Shown here one piece after another: positions 46,491 to 63,093 of a stretch of DNA of 64,000 nt (within the stretch, counting starts at the first letter, position 1; each line of letters opens with the position of its first letter). The notes below the pieces were generated by a model that saw nothing but the letters and a program-made list of their open reading frames with translations, made no database searches and was not told the origin of the DNA. Both the position numbers and the translations under genes were made by a program. Source of the stretch: Carya illinoinensis (Eukaryota; Streptophyta; Magnoliopsida; Fagales; Juglandaceae); the NCBI RefSeq assembly GCF_018687715.1, contig NC_056754.1:17965501-18029500 (forward strand). Reading direction: 5' to 3'.

Positions 46491-47008
46491 CTAGGGGTGT
46501 AACGGGTCCCATTTGGTTCGATTTTAGACAAAATTTAGAACTGGATTGAACCGATAACACTAGTTTTGCATTTTTTAAAAACCGATAACGTACCCGTTAC
46601 CCCCCTAAACGAATACTTCCGGTTTTATCAGTTTCGGTTTGGTTTGGTCTGGTTTTTCGATTTTAATATAATAAGTATATTAGTATTACTAATGTATTTA
46701 TCAAAAGAAATATATTGAGAATTTATTAGGTAATAAAATGTATTTAATATATATTTATTTCATATTTAAAATATATGATCAAATAAATATTTATATTTAA
46801 TATTAAAATATAATTAAATTTTATTACCTAATAAATTTTATTAAAAATAATATTAATTTAAATTTTAAATATAAAGAATTAATATTAATATACACATTAG
46901 TATATAACATTATTTATATGTAATAAAATTCATATTTTTACGCCCATAACCCTTCACTTGATGGGATGAGCGGATTGCACGAGTGGAGCGGGTGCGGGCC
47001 ACCCCTAG
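46491..47008. mobile_element. hAT-type MITE
   Basis: Left end ctaggggtgtaacgggtc and right end gggtgcgggccacccctag are inverted at the outermost 9 bases (CTAGGGGTG). This is the common plant hAT terminus with C/G-rich pyrimidine skew (ggtttggtttggtctggttt inside). The interior is AT-rich and non-coding. Flanks gccataac and gtcagcaa are only partly alike, so the 8-bp duplication is not secure. Confidence 0.55.
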
Positions 47009-47138
47009 TCAGCAATGATGTCCCTTCGCTGCTAAGTCACTCGATGTGCTGGCCGTTGAGTTTGCTGAACAAGATATCTCACATGGAAGTTTGGATCAGG
47101 ACAGATATGCATGCATGTTTTGCGGAACAAGATACCTC

Positions 47139-47298
47139 ACATGCGTGTGTCTAACTTCAACTTTTTCCGTGCAAGTTTTGACATTTTGGAAATTTCACTC
47201 CAGTTCCTCTGAAATAGTACATGCGTGTGGCTGACTTCCACTTTTTCCGTGCACGTTTTGACATTTTGGAAATTTCACTTCAATTCCTATGAAATAGT
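47139..47298 (+). repeat. Tandem duplication, 2 x 80 bp
   Basis: Units 47139-47218 and 47219-47298 start acatgcgtgtg and end ctrtgaaatagt, differing at about eight positions. A shorter upstream echo (gaacaagata-ctcacatg at 47067 and 47126) suggests repeated local duplication. Located about 650 bp before the TRAPPC12 gene. Confidence 0.75.
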
Positions 47299-47950
47299 AA
47301 TCTTTTTTTATCAAATAAAAGAATAAATATAGAATAAGAATTCTCATTCGTTTAAAAAAGAGGAATTCTCATTCTGCAAACCAAACATTTTGTTCAGCGT
47401 CACCATGATAACTTCTTACGTACCGTTGCTGTTGGTATTAAGATTTGATAAGTGATGATACCTTGCAATGAACCAAAAGAATTTTTAATTTGATAAGTGA
47501 TGGTTGTGATGTACTAACTGTTACATTTAAGTTTCTTTCTTGTTGATTTTTAATTTTATCCAATTTTATTAAATTATAAACAAATATATCCCAGAAAGTG
47601 TCTTCTTTTCTATTCTAACAAAATTACAAAATGGTTCCATTATTGGGTCGTCCTTATTTCTTCTAACTTGGAGCAGAATTTTAACAGTCCAATCTTATCA
47701 AGACTCCGGAGGAACCCGTTCAGACCAATTTTTGAAGCCCAAAAGCCTGGTCTCGATGGATTCCTCCAAAGTGTTACAATCCTATTTGAATAGACTGGAA
47801 GGGATGGGCGATCCTTTCGGCCCATAAGCCTATAACTCCCCTAGTCCTACAGATTGCTACTGTGAGTAGCCTCGGTACAGAAAAATAAGAGACAATACTT
47901 ATTCCGGCAATCGCTGTTTCACCAATTCCCGATCCGATCTCCCTGTCGCA

Positions 47951-49027
47951 ATGGAAGCGGATGCACCATCCGACCCGCTGACGAACCAGTTCGGCACAAT
48001 CGATGACCTTGCGCACGACCTGGGTTCCATCCAGGACCTGGCGGCCCGTGGCTCCTGGAGAACCATTCTAGACAAGGTCGCACGCGCGCGAGCCCTCTCG
48101 CTCCTCCGCAACCCCCACGAGCACCTCACTTACCTCTCCTTCCAAGTCCTCGCCCTCGCCAAACTACGACGTTTCAACGACGCCTCCGCCGAGCTCGACT
48201 CCCTCCAGGACCTCGACGGTCCAATCTACCGGTACCAATCTTACCCCACCGTCTACCCCAATCGCTCTGGTTCCATGGTGCCTTTCTGCCTCCGCTGGCT
48301 CCAAGCCCTCATCCCCGTCAAACTCGGGCAACGCCAACTAGGCCTCGACCGCTTCTACATCCTTCTCGACTTCGTTCGCTCCAAACTGATGACAAAAGAA
48401 CAGGAAGGGATTTCTGTGAATATCTGGAAGAAGAGGGAGATTTTCGTGATTAACGCGATTATCGGGCACCATTTGAGCAACAAGGAGTTTTCCGTGTGCT
48501 TGGATCTGATCCAACATTTGCTCGGCCCCGATTCTTCAAACCCCATTCTGTTGTCGAAGCTCGGTTACATTCAAATGCAAACTGGGGACCTGGAAAGCGC
48601 GAAGAGCTCGTTTAATCGTGTCGAGGCGTTGATGAAAGAGGGCAAGCGTGATGAGCTGTTGAGTGAGATTGAGTTCAAGAACCTCGTGAATAGGAACAAG
48701 GCGATGGTGTATATGGTGGGGAAGGACTACGTCTCGGCGGTGAGGGAGTTGGAAGAGTGCATTGAGAGGGACCCTATGGACGTGGTGGCGATCAACAACA
48801 AGGCGCTTTGCTTGATGTACTTGAGGGACTTGCCGGATTCGATTAAGGTGCTGGAGAATGCTCTCGAGAGGGTGCCCACCGTGGCGCTCAACGAGACGGT
48901 CGTGGTGAATTTGTGTAGTATGTACGAATTGGCTTATGTCAATCATTCCGATATCAAGAGGACGCTCAGTAGTTGGATTGCTCGGGTTGCTCCCGATGAC
49001 TTTGACTCGTCTTGTACTCGGATTTGA
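47951..49027 (+). CDS. TRAPPC12: TRAPPC12-like TPR protein (TRAPP trafficking complex), single exon
   Basis: 358 residues in one open frame. The N-terminus is acidic and the body is built from paired helices with TPR character. Examples are LTYLSFQVLALAKLRRFNDA (about 59-78), NPILLSKLGYIQMQTGDLES (about 196-215), VNRNKAMVYMVGKDYVSAVR (about 246-265) and DVVAINNKALCLMYLRDLPD (about 276-295). The family, trafficking protein particle complex subunit 12 (once TTC15), acts in a Golgi/endosome tethering complex of the TRAPP group and contributes to membrane traffic. Length is close to plant homologues such as At4g39820. The start at 47951 is the first Met of the frame after a stretch with stops. 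No intron or break is visible. It is G+C-rich compared with its surroundings. Confidence 0.88.
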   Translation: MEADAPSDPLTNQFGTIDDLAHDLGSIQDLAARGSWRTILDKVARARALSLLRNPHEHLTYLSFQVLALAKLRRFNDASAELDSLQDLDGPIYRYQSYPTVYPNRSGSMVPFCLRWLQALIPVKLGQRQLGLDRFYILLDFVRSKLMTKEQEGISVNIWKKREIFVINAIIGHHLSNKEFSVCLDLIQHLLGPDSSNPILLSKLGYIQMQTGDLESAKSSFNRVEALMKEGKRDELLSEIEFKNLVNRNKAMVYMVGKDYVSAVRELEECIERDPMDVVAINNKALCLMYLRDLPDSIKVLENALERVPTVALNETVVVNLCSMYELAYVNHSDIKRTLSSWIARVAPDDFDSSCTRI

Positions 49028-50304
49028 GGTAGTTTTTCTCATTTTTATGCCTTTACTGTTTGACTTAGTTTAGATTCACTTACATTGTATTCGAAACTAG
49101 ATATGAAATTTTTATTGATGGCTGCACGCGAACGACTAGAATAGTTTGTTAATGTAATTAGATTTCATCTGGTGCATCTGAAATGAACAATTTTTTTTTT
49201 TTTGCTTATCAATCTCTTCTAGACTATGTTGTGCAATATTTCATGTTGCACAGAGTGCTGAGTGGCTAATATATAGTCGTTTTTATATGGGCTTCGATTA
49301 CCAATGCATACTCTTTACAAATAAAGCCTGAGGATTGGCACTCTATTGCTGTCATTTTTATGTATATAGTCCCAATTATCTACTTTTCCAGTGTCCCCAC
49401 GGACTGTTAGCTAGTGTGTATCAGCTTACGAGAATAGTTTTTAGTATAGATCAAGTGGAAGAATATGTATAAAAGTATTTTCCCCAAGAAGGAATCGTAA
49501 AATTGCAGGTTTGGAAAAGGGCGGATTTTTGAGAAGGGGATCTTTTGACATTTGAGATTCTTTCATCTAATTGATCCATATGACCTTTTGAATTCTTCTA
49601 TCCTTAAGCGACCAAACTCAATGTCATTAACATAGAACTGAATGAGGTGGCTCAACAGAAGGAAGGCTCCTGCTTTGAAAATTACATAGGTTGTATTTTA
49701 GACTAATTTTCTCGTGAACATGCTTTAGATGAATATATTACTATAGTTGGACTTGGATTTATAGCAAAAGATAGTTTCATCGATCCTGGCTGTATCATTT
49801 AGATTTCTTTTCTTTGATATGTAATAGATTATCAAATGAAACACTTGAGTACACCTGTCATCAGAATCTTTTGTTTGGAGGAAAATAAAACGTTTAGGGT
49901 GAACTGGTAGTGCTTTATAAGTCAATGGATCAAGTTGTCTGCTGCATTAGGCTTAGGTTTATTGTTATGGGGGGGGATAGAAATCTCCGAGTAACTTCCA
50001 ATGTATTAGGGTTTTACACATCTATAGAATTATATAAAATCTTATAATTTGCTCCATTGTTATTGTATATGGCCTCAAATACAGTTGGCAACGTGTTTAG
50101 CAAACAATCGCAGTGACCCTGCTTTTTATGGAGGTACAAATTAGACGTTTAGACAGTTAAATAATGTCTGTCATAGCAATGTTTATATGCTGTAATCTGT
50201 TGCATTTTTTGTGTTGGATTTTTGCTGTTTCCTTTCTCTTCTTATGTTCATAATTTTAGATACATACACACGGACATTCATACATACAATACATACCTAC
50301 ATAA
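49028..50304. other. 3' flank of TRAPPC12 and intergenic DNA
   Basis: No gene, RNA or clear repeat is seen before the SINE. An 8-base G run lies at 49969-49976. Confidence 0.4.
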
Positions 50305-50551
50305 ACCCCTAAGGATTGACTCAAGTGGTAAAGGCCTTGGGCTTGGGGGTATGCTCCCCCCTCCTCCTCCCAAGGTCTAAGGTTCGAATCCCTTTGGGTG
50401 CAAACAATCTCTATGGGCTATTGAACTGGGGGATATTTTTTTCTTGAATTACCCGAGGTGCACTTGCGGAAAACTTCTTGTCGAGGGCCTATGCACCCCC
50501 GGGATTAGTCGGACGTTGTTCTTGGACACTTGGTGCCAATAAAAAAAAAAA
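50305..50551 (+). mobile_element. tRNA-derived SINE
   Basis: About 245 bp. An A-box-like TTGACTCAAGTGGTAAA (50316-50332) and a perfect B-box GGTTCGAATCC (50381-50391) sit at tRNA spacing. A SINE body follows with ccccgggattagtcggacg and ends in gccaat plus a 12-base A run (50540-50551). Flanks of acatacctacataaac and catacatacatac type make the target duplication hard to fix. RNA polymerase III would transcribe it; it needs LINE enzymes to move. Confidence 0.75.
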
Positions 50552-51257
50552 CATACATACATACATACATGCATATATATATATATATATATATTTATAG
50601 GAGATCTCTGTGTGGGTATGTGGGGTGATGTTCCATGTGATGCATATGGTGGTGATACAGAAGCTGTTATAGGCATCAAGGTATTCTCCTGTCCTGCAAA
50701 ACCTGTGGCCCTTTTGGAGGCATTCATTTTATAGATGAGTGTTTACCAGGTTGATCTGCCACCTCAACATATTTGTCAATTAAAGATATTGGGCGGCGAA
50801 AGTGTTCTGCTTATAATATAGCCATATATGCACTTGATTGCTGTAGCGACTAACTTGGAAGCACAAACAATCGAGATCTGATACGAAGCTTGTTTGGATG
50901 GGGCTGTTGATATTCAGAATGCTATAATATGAGATATTGGGTTCCACTTCCTCTTGCTCTTTTGCTCATTGATATCCAGCAGCCACACCAGATGGGAATG
51001 TCAGAGGATCAAGTGTCCTGCTGGGGTAGGCTTGGCAGAGGATCATGCAGCTTTCTCTATGTTTTTTTAATTTGACATGAGTCTTCACTATCAAGATGCT
51101 TTAGAAACATTGGCAGTAACCTAACTCTCCAAAATGTGAAGAGAGAGTTATTCCACTTGCACGGTAGGTGTGGAGTTGGTTGTTTTGGTCCATCTTCATT
51201 GCCTTAATATTTTCTTGGTACAAAATAAGGTTATGCACCTGGAGTACTGTTTGGATT

Positions 51258-51294
<37 letters not shown>

Positions 51295-52227
51295 CTGTGC
51301 GCCCGCGCCATATTATTAACCATAGGAAAAATATAATTGCAAACATAATTGTGTACTAATCTGTATACTAATGTGATGTGATTGGTCAAAAATAATGTTA
51401 ATTTAAATTTTAAGTATGAATAAATCAGTATTAATACACAGATTAGTACACGACTGTGCTTGTATATAGCAAAACTCTTAACCATATTCCAAGAATGGTT
51501 TGCAAGCGAGCAGCTTCCCAATATGACATCAAACCAATAATCTTCTCTTTTGTAAGCCTCTCTGGGCCCATCCATCCATGTGGGATCTATCCCAATCCCC
51601 GACAGACAAGTGGGAGTTAGGTGAATAGGCAACTCAACTTCAAGCTCACGCTGCTCACCTACTAAATCCTGCTCTAAATAAATTTTCAAAATATCCTTTC
51701 GATAAATATTAAAAATAATATATAATACATATTAAAATAGGGAATTTCACCAACCATAGCAATTTGACAAAAACCATAAAAACTACAAAAAAAAAAAAAA
51801 AAAAAAAGCAGGGTTCTTGAGGTAAAAAGGCTCCGCAATCCCGTTCTTTCAATTCATAAGTCAATCACCACCGTGCGATTTCCATCCTCACACGGTTCTT
51901 TATATTAAACAATCAGTGATGACGTGGACGGCAGAGATGCAAGCCTTTTTTTTTTTTGTTTTTTTTTGCCCTTTCCTTTCCTGCAAAGTAGGAAAGCCTT
52001 CTTCTTTCACCAAACCCAACTTCAACTTCAACTTCAACTTCAAGTTGGTTGTTTCATTCCCACCAACCCATTCAACCAACTACCCCCAAGCTAAGCTCTC
52101 ATCGGCACTTGCACGTACGCACACCTTACTCCCTCTCCTTTTCAAAAATTTTGCAGGCTTTTCTTCTTTCGAGCCGCAAATAGAATCCAACACATTCCAA
52201 ATACAATCAAACTAGCTCCGTAACAAG
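50552..52227. other. Intergenic DNA and PAT promoter region
   Basis: An (AT)n tract is at 50574-50594 and a (CT)n tract of about 32 bp at 51259-51290. A family A MITE lies at 51329-51478. Poly-A of 22 bases is at 51786-51807. The stretch before 52228 is pyrimidine-rich with a (cttcaa)n run at 52018-52043, as in many 5' leaders. No gene is supported. Confidence 0.4.
51329..51478 (-). mobile_element. MITE copy, family A (third, inverted)
   Basis: Reverse-complement relative of 37252-37428: ataattgcaaacataattgt at the left, gtgattggtcaaaaataatg in the middle, tagcaaaactctta at the right. It contains its own short inverted pair (gtgtactaatctgta / cacagattagtacac). Confidence 0.55.
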
Positions 52228-56913
<4,686 letters not shown>

Positions 56914-58282
56914 TGTGGATAATATATCTACACTAGTAAGGCAACCTTTGTGTGACTTGTTCCTTTATAGCTTCCAAAATATTTAGGTAATAATTATTTT
57001 GGAATAGAAAGAATAATATGATCTTGGTTTGTTTGGCTGTTTCTCGCCAGCATTGCCCTTATAATTTGTGCAGACTTGGATTAACTTTGACATTGTCTTT
57101 GTACAAGGTTCTCTGTGATGTATCAAAGGGTACAGGGCACTTGAATTTAGGTTGTGTTTGGAAATCGTTGGCATTTCATTCTCACTAGGTCCTGTTTGAA
57201 TACAAGAAATGTTTTATCTTATCTTATTTTATCATTACAATTTTCTTAAATTCTTACACAAAATATAATAAACAATTTAACTTTTTCAAATTTTAAAACA
57301 ATAATAATATTAAAAATAATATTTTAACAATATTTTATTTAATTTTTAATATTCGTCTCAATTCAATTCATTTGACACCTTAATTTCTTAACACAACGAC
57401 CAAGTTAAAAAATTAAAAGTGAACAAATTCAATCGTAATGTTGAGTTTGACTTTTGAACATAAAGTCCAACATTTGTGGTGTTAAAAGTTAAAACCAACC
57501 TACCAACCTTGTAGTTTGCGAAAGCAGGACATGCACATCTTGAAAGAGTTGCATTTATGATTCACAATGATAATTTCTTATTTTTGGCGATCATTGACAA
57601 ATTCTGTCTCTTTCCGTCTATCGGTTTGATTGACCAACATGCTTAAAAAAAAAAAAAAATAATTTTTTTTTTTGTTTTTTTTTACTTGCAATATTCCATT
57701 TTCTTGCATGCATAGGTTTAGAAATTTTTTTTTTACTTGGTGCAGAAATTGATCCGATGATCTATATATGACATATGTTCGACAGTTCCGTGGTAGTAAT
57801 CCCAAATATGTCCGTGCCTGTGCCTTCTTTTGATGGTAAACATATTCAGGTCACGTAAGCTGGTGGGGAATATTCTTTCCAAGAAGACTTTGCTTCAAAT
57901 GTTTCAACATCTTCATTAATAACCTAATAGATGAAGAAAGTTGGAACTTTCCCAAAAGGTTTCGTGCGAAAGTTTCTCCATCAAACGCAAAAAACATTAC
58001 AAGAGAGACGGATAGAGAGGCAAGGTCATCCCTTGTTCTTCGTGATAGTATTCCTCCCTACCTGGAATTGCTTTGCATAGAACATCTTCAAGAAGCCAAG
58101 GACCCCTTCATCCAAAAGCCTAAACTTATAATAACTTGAACTACAAGGAAATCAATCTCAACAAGAATTCTCTTCTTCCTGTCTACCTATTTAAAACATG
58201 AAGGGGATGACGTACTTGTACAACAACATAAACCTCGAACGTAGAAAAACAGGTAGCAGCATTCAAAAGAAAACTGAAATTA
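56914..58282. other. Intergenic DNA between PAT and the NEN gene
   Basis: PAT 3' flank, a MITE at about 57186-57380, T/A homopolymers at 57644-57735, and the upstream region of the NEN gene. No coding region is supported. Confidence 0.4.
57186..57380 (+). mobile_element. MITE copy, family B
   Basis: Reads ggtcctgtttgaatac, tcttatcttattttatcatt, cacaaaatataataaacaat, ttaacaatattttatttaat and ends gtctcaattcaattcatttg. It shares word order with 40616-40752. Short, AT-rich and non-coding, next to the PAT 3' end. Exact termini not defined. Confidence 0.5.
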
Positions 58283-59640
58283 ATGGAGGCCTCTACGTCA
58301 GGAAAAGAAGGGATAGCAGAGATTGTGTTCTTCGACTTGGAAACAACGGTACCCAATAGAGGTGGAAAACGGTTCTGGGTGTTGGAGTTTGGTGCAATTG
58401 TGGTTTGTCCGAAGAAACTCGTTGAACTAGAGAGCTACAGCACGCTCGTACGACCCAAGGATTTGTCTGTGGTGTCGTTGAGATCCGGACGATGTGATGG
58501 GATAACTAGGGGAGTTGTCGCAAATGCCCCGGCTTTTGAAGATGTTGCTGACAAAATATTCAGTATTCTGAATGGTAGGGTGTGGGCAGGCCACAATATC
58601 CAAAGATTCGACTGTATTCGCATTAAAGAAGCCTTTTCTGACATTGGTAGGCCTGCTCCAGAACCGGTTGGGATGATTGATTCTTTAGGGGTCTTAACGG
58701 AGAAGTTTGGCAGAAGAGCTGGAAATATGAAGGTATATATTTATTTCCAACATGAGGTTTTGCAACAAATCTGTGTCAATCTTACAATTAATCCATGAGG
58801 AACGTTTTCTCCATTTTAGTAGTTAATTTGTTCATATTATTCCGTATCCTCATACCATCAGGCATCAGAATAATCTTAACTGCACCTATTTTTGTTAGAT
58901 GGCAACATTGGCTTCTTACTTTGGGCTCGGGCAGCAAAAGCACAGGTATGTATCTACTTCTTCATGATGTTGGATATATAGATATAGCAACTCACAAAAT
59001 CCTAATCATGGTCTATGCAACGCTGCTAAACAGGAGTCTCGACGATGTTCGCATGAACTTGGAGGTCCTCAAGCATTGTGCAACGGTGCTATTCTTGGTA
59101 TGCATGCACTAAATTTCCAAACCATGTCTTGATGATCTCTCAGAATTTTTTAATTCCTACAAGTTTACAACAATGCGTGTATGTTTGTATATAAATTTTA
59201 AGATCAGTTATATAATCTGAGTTACGAATGGATGACATTAGGAATCAAGTCTCCCAAGCGTATTGCTTGGCAAGTTGCAGGGCTCTCCCACGGTTATAAC
59301 AAGAAGTAGAGCAAATGGAAAATTGCCATGCAGAGAAGAAACTAGCAGAAAATCTCTCCCAACCTCTGCTGGATATCATAGAGCAGTTCCCTATACAAGG
59401 GGAAGTCTGGCCGGAAAGGTTTTAGTTATTCATTCATTGTCCTAAAAAGCTAATTAAGTTAATTGATTTATATTTTAATTAATTCATATCTTAATCAATA
59501 TAGAATATGATAAACTAACAATGCAATGAATGTCTGAAAAACAGATGACAGAAGGGGTGAGAAATTTATTGTGTAAAGCCCAAGGAAACCAATTACCTCT
59601 TAACAGCCTACTCAAGCATTCTCATACGCTACTACGTTGA
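58283..59640 (+). CDS. NEN4: NEN-type DEDDh exonuclease, five exons
   Basis: Exonuclease of the RNase T/DEDDh fold. In Arabidopsis the NEN1-4 group acts in nuclear breakdown during phloem sieve-element differentiation. Exons: 58283-58732, 58899-58945, 59034-59097, 59242-59418, 59545-59640; 277 residues; all introns GT-AG. The catalytic set is complete: FFDLETT (Asp18, Glu20), AGHNIQRFD (Asp110), and HRSLDDV (His165, Asp170). The fourth exon encodes the family's NGKLPCREETSRKS and PYTRGSL stretch, and the last the KAQGNQ...LLKHSHTLLR end. This is shorter than NEN1 (I recall nearly 500 residues). The NEN4 label rests on length and on neighbours like those of At4g39810. A longer model would need exons after 59640, and I see none that continue. 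Confidence 0.85.
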
Positions 59641-59941
59641 GACAGAGCAGGGCGGTTCCCAATTTCACATCTGCATGTATGTCCATCCTTGCTTCTGCCT
59701 TATTCGACAGACGTTCATGCAGAAAGTACTGCCAGCGTTTGAAAAGAAAATTAAGTTCATGTTGAAGCTGATCATCATCATATCCTTCGTTCGATCGAAA
59801 TGGAGATCATTCTACACGTTTCATCGATGCTCGATGGCGAATGACAAGCACGTCGAAGTGTGAGCCTCCCTGTTGGGATGCAGTACCTGAGGATGCTGAA
59901 TCCATCACAAAGATGCACCTACAAAAAGCATCATAATTAAT
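59641..59941. other. 3' flank of the NEN gene
   Basis: Contains an open 62-codon frame (59675-59863) with no recognised motif, possibly 3' UTR. Ends at the copia LTR. Confidence 0.35.
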
Positions 59942-60197
59942 TATTGAAATATGTAAATAGTCATTTGTAAATAGTTAGTTAGCAGGTAGTTTGTAAACAC
60001 TTACTTCAGTTGTAAATTTATTTGCACGTGCGGTAATGCACATGCACACTTACCTTGTATATATATACGAACTACTCTGTATTTCACTTTACATTCATAA
60101 TACAGAAGGTTCAGTTTCTTCTTTCACTCGTGTTCTTGGACTCTCCTGAGTTTTCTTGATTTGGATGATTGGATCATCCTAGATTACTTTTTCTACA
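59942..60197 (+). repeat. 5' LTR of the copia element
   Basis: About 256 bp with tatatatatacgaactactc, a TATA-like promoter string, followed by ctctgtatttcactttacat, a common copia LTR feature. Ends TTCTACA before the primer site. Confidence 0.6.
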
Positions 60198-60589
60198 TGG
60201 GATTAGAAGAAATTTCGTGAGTTTCGATAGCTTCTTCTTTTATTGCAAATGTGAATCTCACGGACAATCCTTCAAGTCCATATTTTCTTCATCATGGTGA
60301 CAATTCAAGGATTATTCTCGTTTTTTAGTTGCTGGGATAGAGATAATTACAATTCTTGGAGCAGATACTTGCGGATTACTCTCAAGGCAAAGAACAAGCT
60401 AGGGTTTATCGGCGCACTACAATAGAATGGCATTTTCCCGGCGACGTAAAATTGTCGTCAAAACCATTAAAATCCACGCTATATACATATCCCAACAATT
60501 ATCAAATCGCCGGACGTTCGCTGGTACTATTTTTCCACTTCAGATATACCACGGCGAAAACTAAAAATCGCTGTGAAAAGATCACTCTT

Positions 60590-61372
60590 TGGTAGCAATT
60601 TTTGTATCACTGCCATATAGTTTGAAAACCGTAAAGTGATATTCCAGCGATTAAAAAATCGTTGCCAAATCAATTGGCAGCGATTTTGTAATCGCTGCCA
60701 TATCCAGTCCTAGTTTCAAAATGATATGACAGCGATACAAAAATCGTTGCTATATGATTTGGCAGCGCTTTTGTAATCGCTGCCAAATATCTTTCCATTT
60801 TACAAAATGATATGGCAGCGCGTAAAAAATCACTGCCATATGATTTGGCAACGGTTTCTTAATCGCTGCTATATAATATCGATGGTTTCCAAATGATATG
60901 GCAGCGACTAAGAAATCGCTGTGAAATCAACATGGCAGCGATTTTTTACTTGCTGCCATGTATCTTTCTTGTTTCAAAACTATATGGTAGCGATACAAAA
61001 ATCGCTGCCATATCATTTGGCAGTGATTTTTTACTCGCTGCCATATATCTTTCCTGTTTCAAAACTATATGGCAGCGATACAAAAATCGTTGCCATAGAA
61101 TTTGGCAGCGGTTTCTTAATCGTTGCCATATAATATCCATGGTTTCCAAATCATATGGCAGCGATACAAAAATCGCTGCTATATTATTTGGCAGCGATTT
61201 TTGAGTCGCTGCCATATCCTTTCTTGTTTCAAAAGCATATGGCAACGATACAAAAATCGCTGCCATATCATTTGGCAACGATTTCTTTGTCGCTGCCATA
61301 TCCTTTCCTGTTTCAAAAGTATATGGCAGCGATTTTTTAATCGTTGCCAAAGAATTTGGCACCGCTTTTCTT
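60590..61372. repeat. Palindromic subterminal repeat array
   Basis: Eight to nine units of about 85-110 bp. Each contains quasi-palindromes of the form atggcagcgat-n-atcgctgccat, in which n is a short A/T spacer, separated by tttcctgtttcaaaa-type linkers. Most half-sites carry small changes (cgttgcc, cgctgct). Open frames on both strands across this array are by-products of the repeat. The same half-sites reappear next to the right end at 63406 and 63500-63560. Confidence 0.8.
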
Positions 61373-62999
61373 ATATGGGAAATGTTAGAATTCCGTGTTT
61401 TTTAAAACTATTGACGGCAATTAAAAAATAGCTGGAGAAATTTGAAAATCGAATTTTATATAACCTAGTAATCTAGTATTCTTAATGGGTTACTAGGGCT
61501 TTTGTTTTACATGAGGTATCTTCTATACCTCTAAGTTAATCAATGATCTGGTGTGTTTCTTTCAAAAAATAAAAATAAAAATAAAAACTGTACTTTCAGC
61601 CGAAGATTCCTACCAACAATATGACCAAGGAGCTAACTCGTGAAATGTTGCAAATGTAACTATTTAGAGTATTACTAAGAAATAGAGTACTTAAAGCATG
61701 CAATATTTGCAAGTAAAAAATGTGTAACCTACTCGTATAAGAAAAACACAAAAAATGTCTATACTATATTATCATGTAGTAAATATAATATTTATGTGTC
61801 TTCTAAATGCATGATGCAAAAGTGAGTAATCTTTTGTTGATCTAAGTTCTTATAAATGATTCAAAGACTCTTCTCAGCCATATTAGTGATCATAAAGTTA
61901 GTCAAATCAAAAGGGTAATTTGTCATTTTTTTTTCCAAAACTCATATGGTTGTCAAAATGTCTAGCTGGAAAAAACTTTGTTGAACATTTTCCAGCTAAC
62001 TAACTAATTTCTAACACCAACATGTTCCACTTCAAATATAAAAATAAATATAAAAATATGTGTATATATATATTTTTAGGTAAATATTTATAAAGGATGC
62101 TTAATTATCGTTTCAAATCCCCCTTTATATAAATAAAAGATACGCTGCCCAATCCTAACATAGAAATGGATTTGTATGGAATATATTCACAAAAATCATG
62201 TAGAGGAATCTTTTATACTATCTCTTTTATACTTCAAGAGCAAAATCAAACCTATTTATGTGAAAAAAATAAAAGAATAAATAACACAATACAAATTAAA
62301 TCTAGTGAAGGCTAGGGAAAATGATCATCACAAAACCATCAACATCACCACCAGCCCCACAGGCGGCGGCAGAAACAAACCAATAAAACACAAATCATCC
62401 ATGCAACAAATAAAGTATAAACCATACAAAGGAACATAGAGAACTTAGAAATGTCAGGGACCGAAAACCAAGAAACTGGAGAAGCACAAATTTCAAATAA
62501 AAACCCTAGAAACTCGCTGCATAGGCCAAAAACTAAGAAACTGGATTAATTAATTTTCCATAGTGATAAAATCAGGTAACTGAATACAAACATCAGCCCA
62601 GCAGCATAAATTTAAAATCACTAAAGCCAGTTATATCTAATTTGGCAGGTCGGGCTCCATTTGCATCATTATTGAACTGCAATTGAAGGTTTCAGAATGG
62701 AATATTGGTTTAATTTTACATTCAAGTTTCCATTTTAAAACTAATTGTTCAATTAGGAAGCTTCCATTATTTGCACAATACTGGGAACGAAAAGGATGGG
62801 GCATCTGATTTATAATTTAAAGTGAAAGTGGGTGTGTCCGTGAGATGCAGAGAAGGAGAAGGTGCTTACCAGTGGTTGGCAACTCAGAACTCCAACAACT
62901 CCCACAAGCCGTGCAGCACCAAACCCACAATCAATCTATGGTGGAGATAGAGAAGGGGAAATAACTGAATGCCTTAGGATTTGAAGTTATAGGGTTTTC

Positions 63000-63001
<2 letters not shown>

Positions 63002-63091
<90 letters not shown>
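63002..63091 (+). repeat. (AG)n microsatellite, about 90 bp
   Basis: Uninterrupted GA dinucleotide repeat inside the CACTA-like element, next to the less repetitive purine-rich DNA at 63100-63300. Long perfect tracts like this are length-variable between individuals. Confidence 0.9.

Positions 63092-63093
<2 letters not shown>

Noticed and set aside
48536..49042. 168-codon minus-strand frame opposite TRAPPC12
   Set aside because: Antisense shadow of a real exon; no recognisable domain.
59675..59863. 62-codon frame just after the NEN stop, considered as a further NEN exon
   Set aside because: No match to the C-terminal region of longer NEN proteins and no clear splice acceptor with continuing frame; left as 3' flank.
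60590..61372. CRISPR-like appearance of regularly spaced palindromic repeats
   Set aside because: Plant DNA; repeats are degenerate, spacers are themselves repeated, no cas genes, and the array sits at a CACTA terminus.
60893..61431. Open frames of 60-138 codons on both strands
   Set aside because: By-products of the subterminal repeat array.
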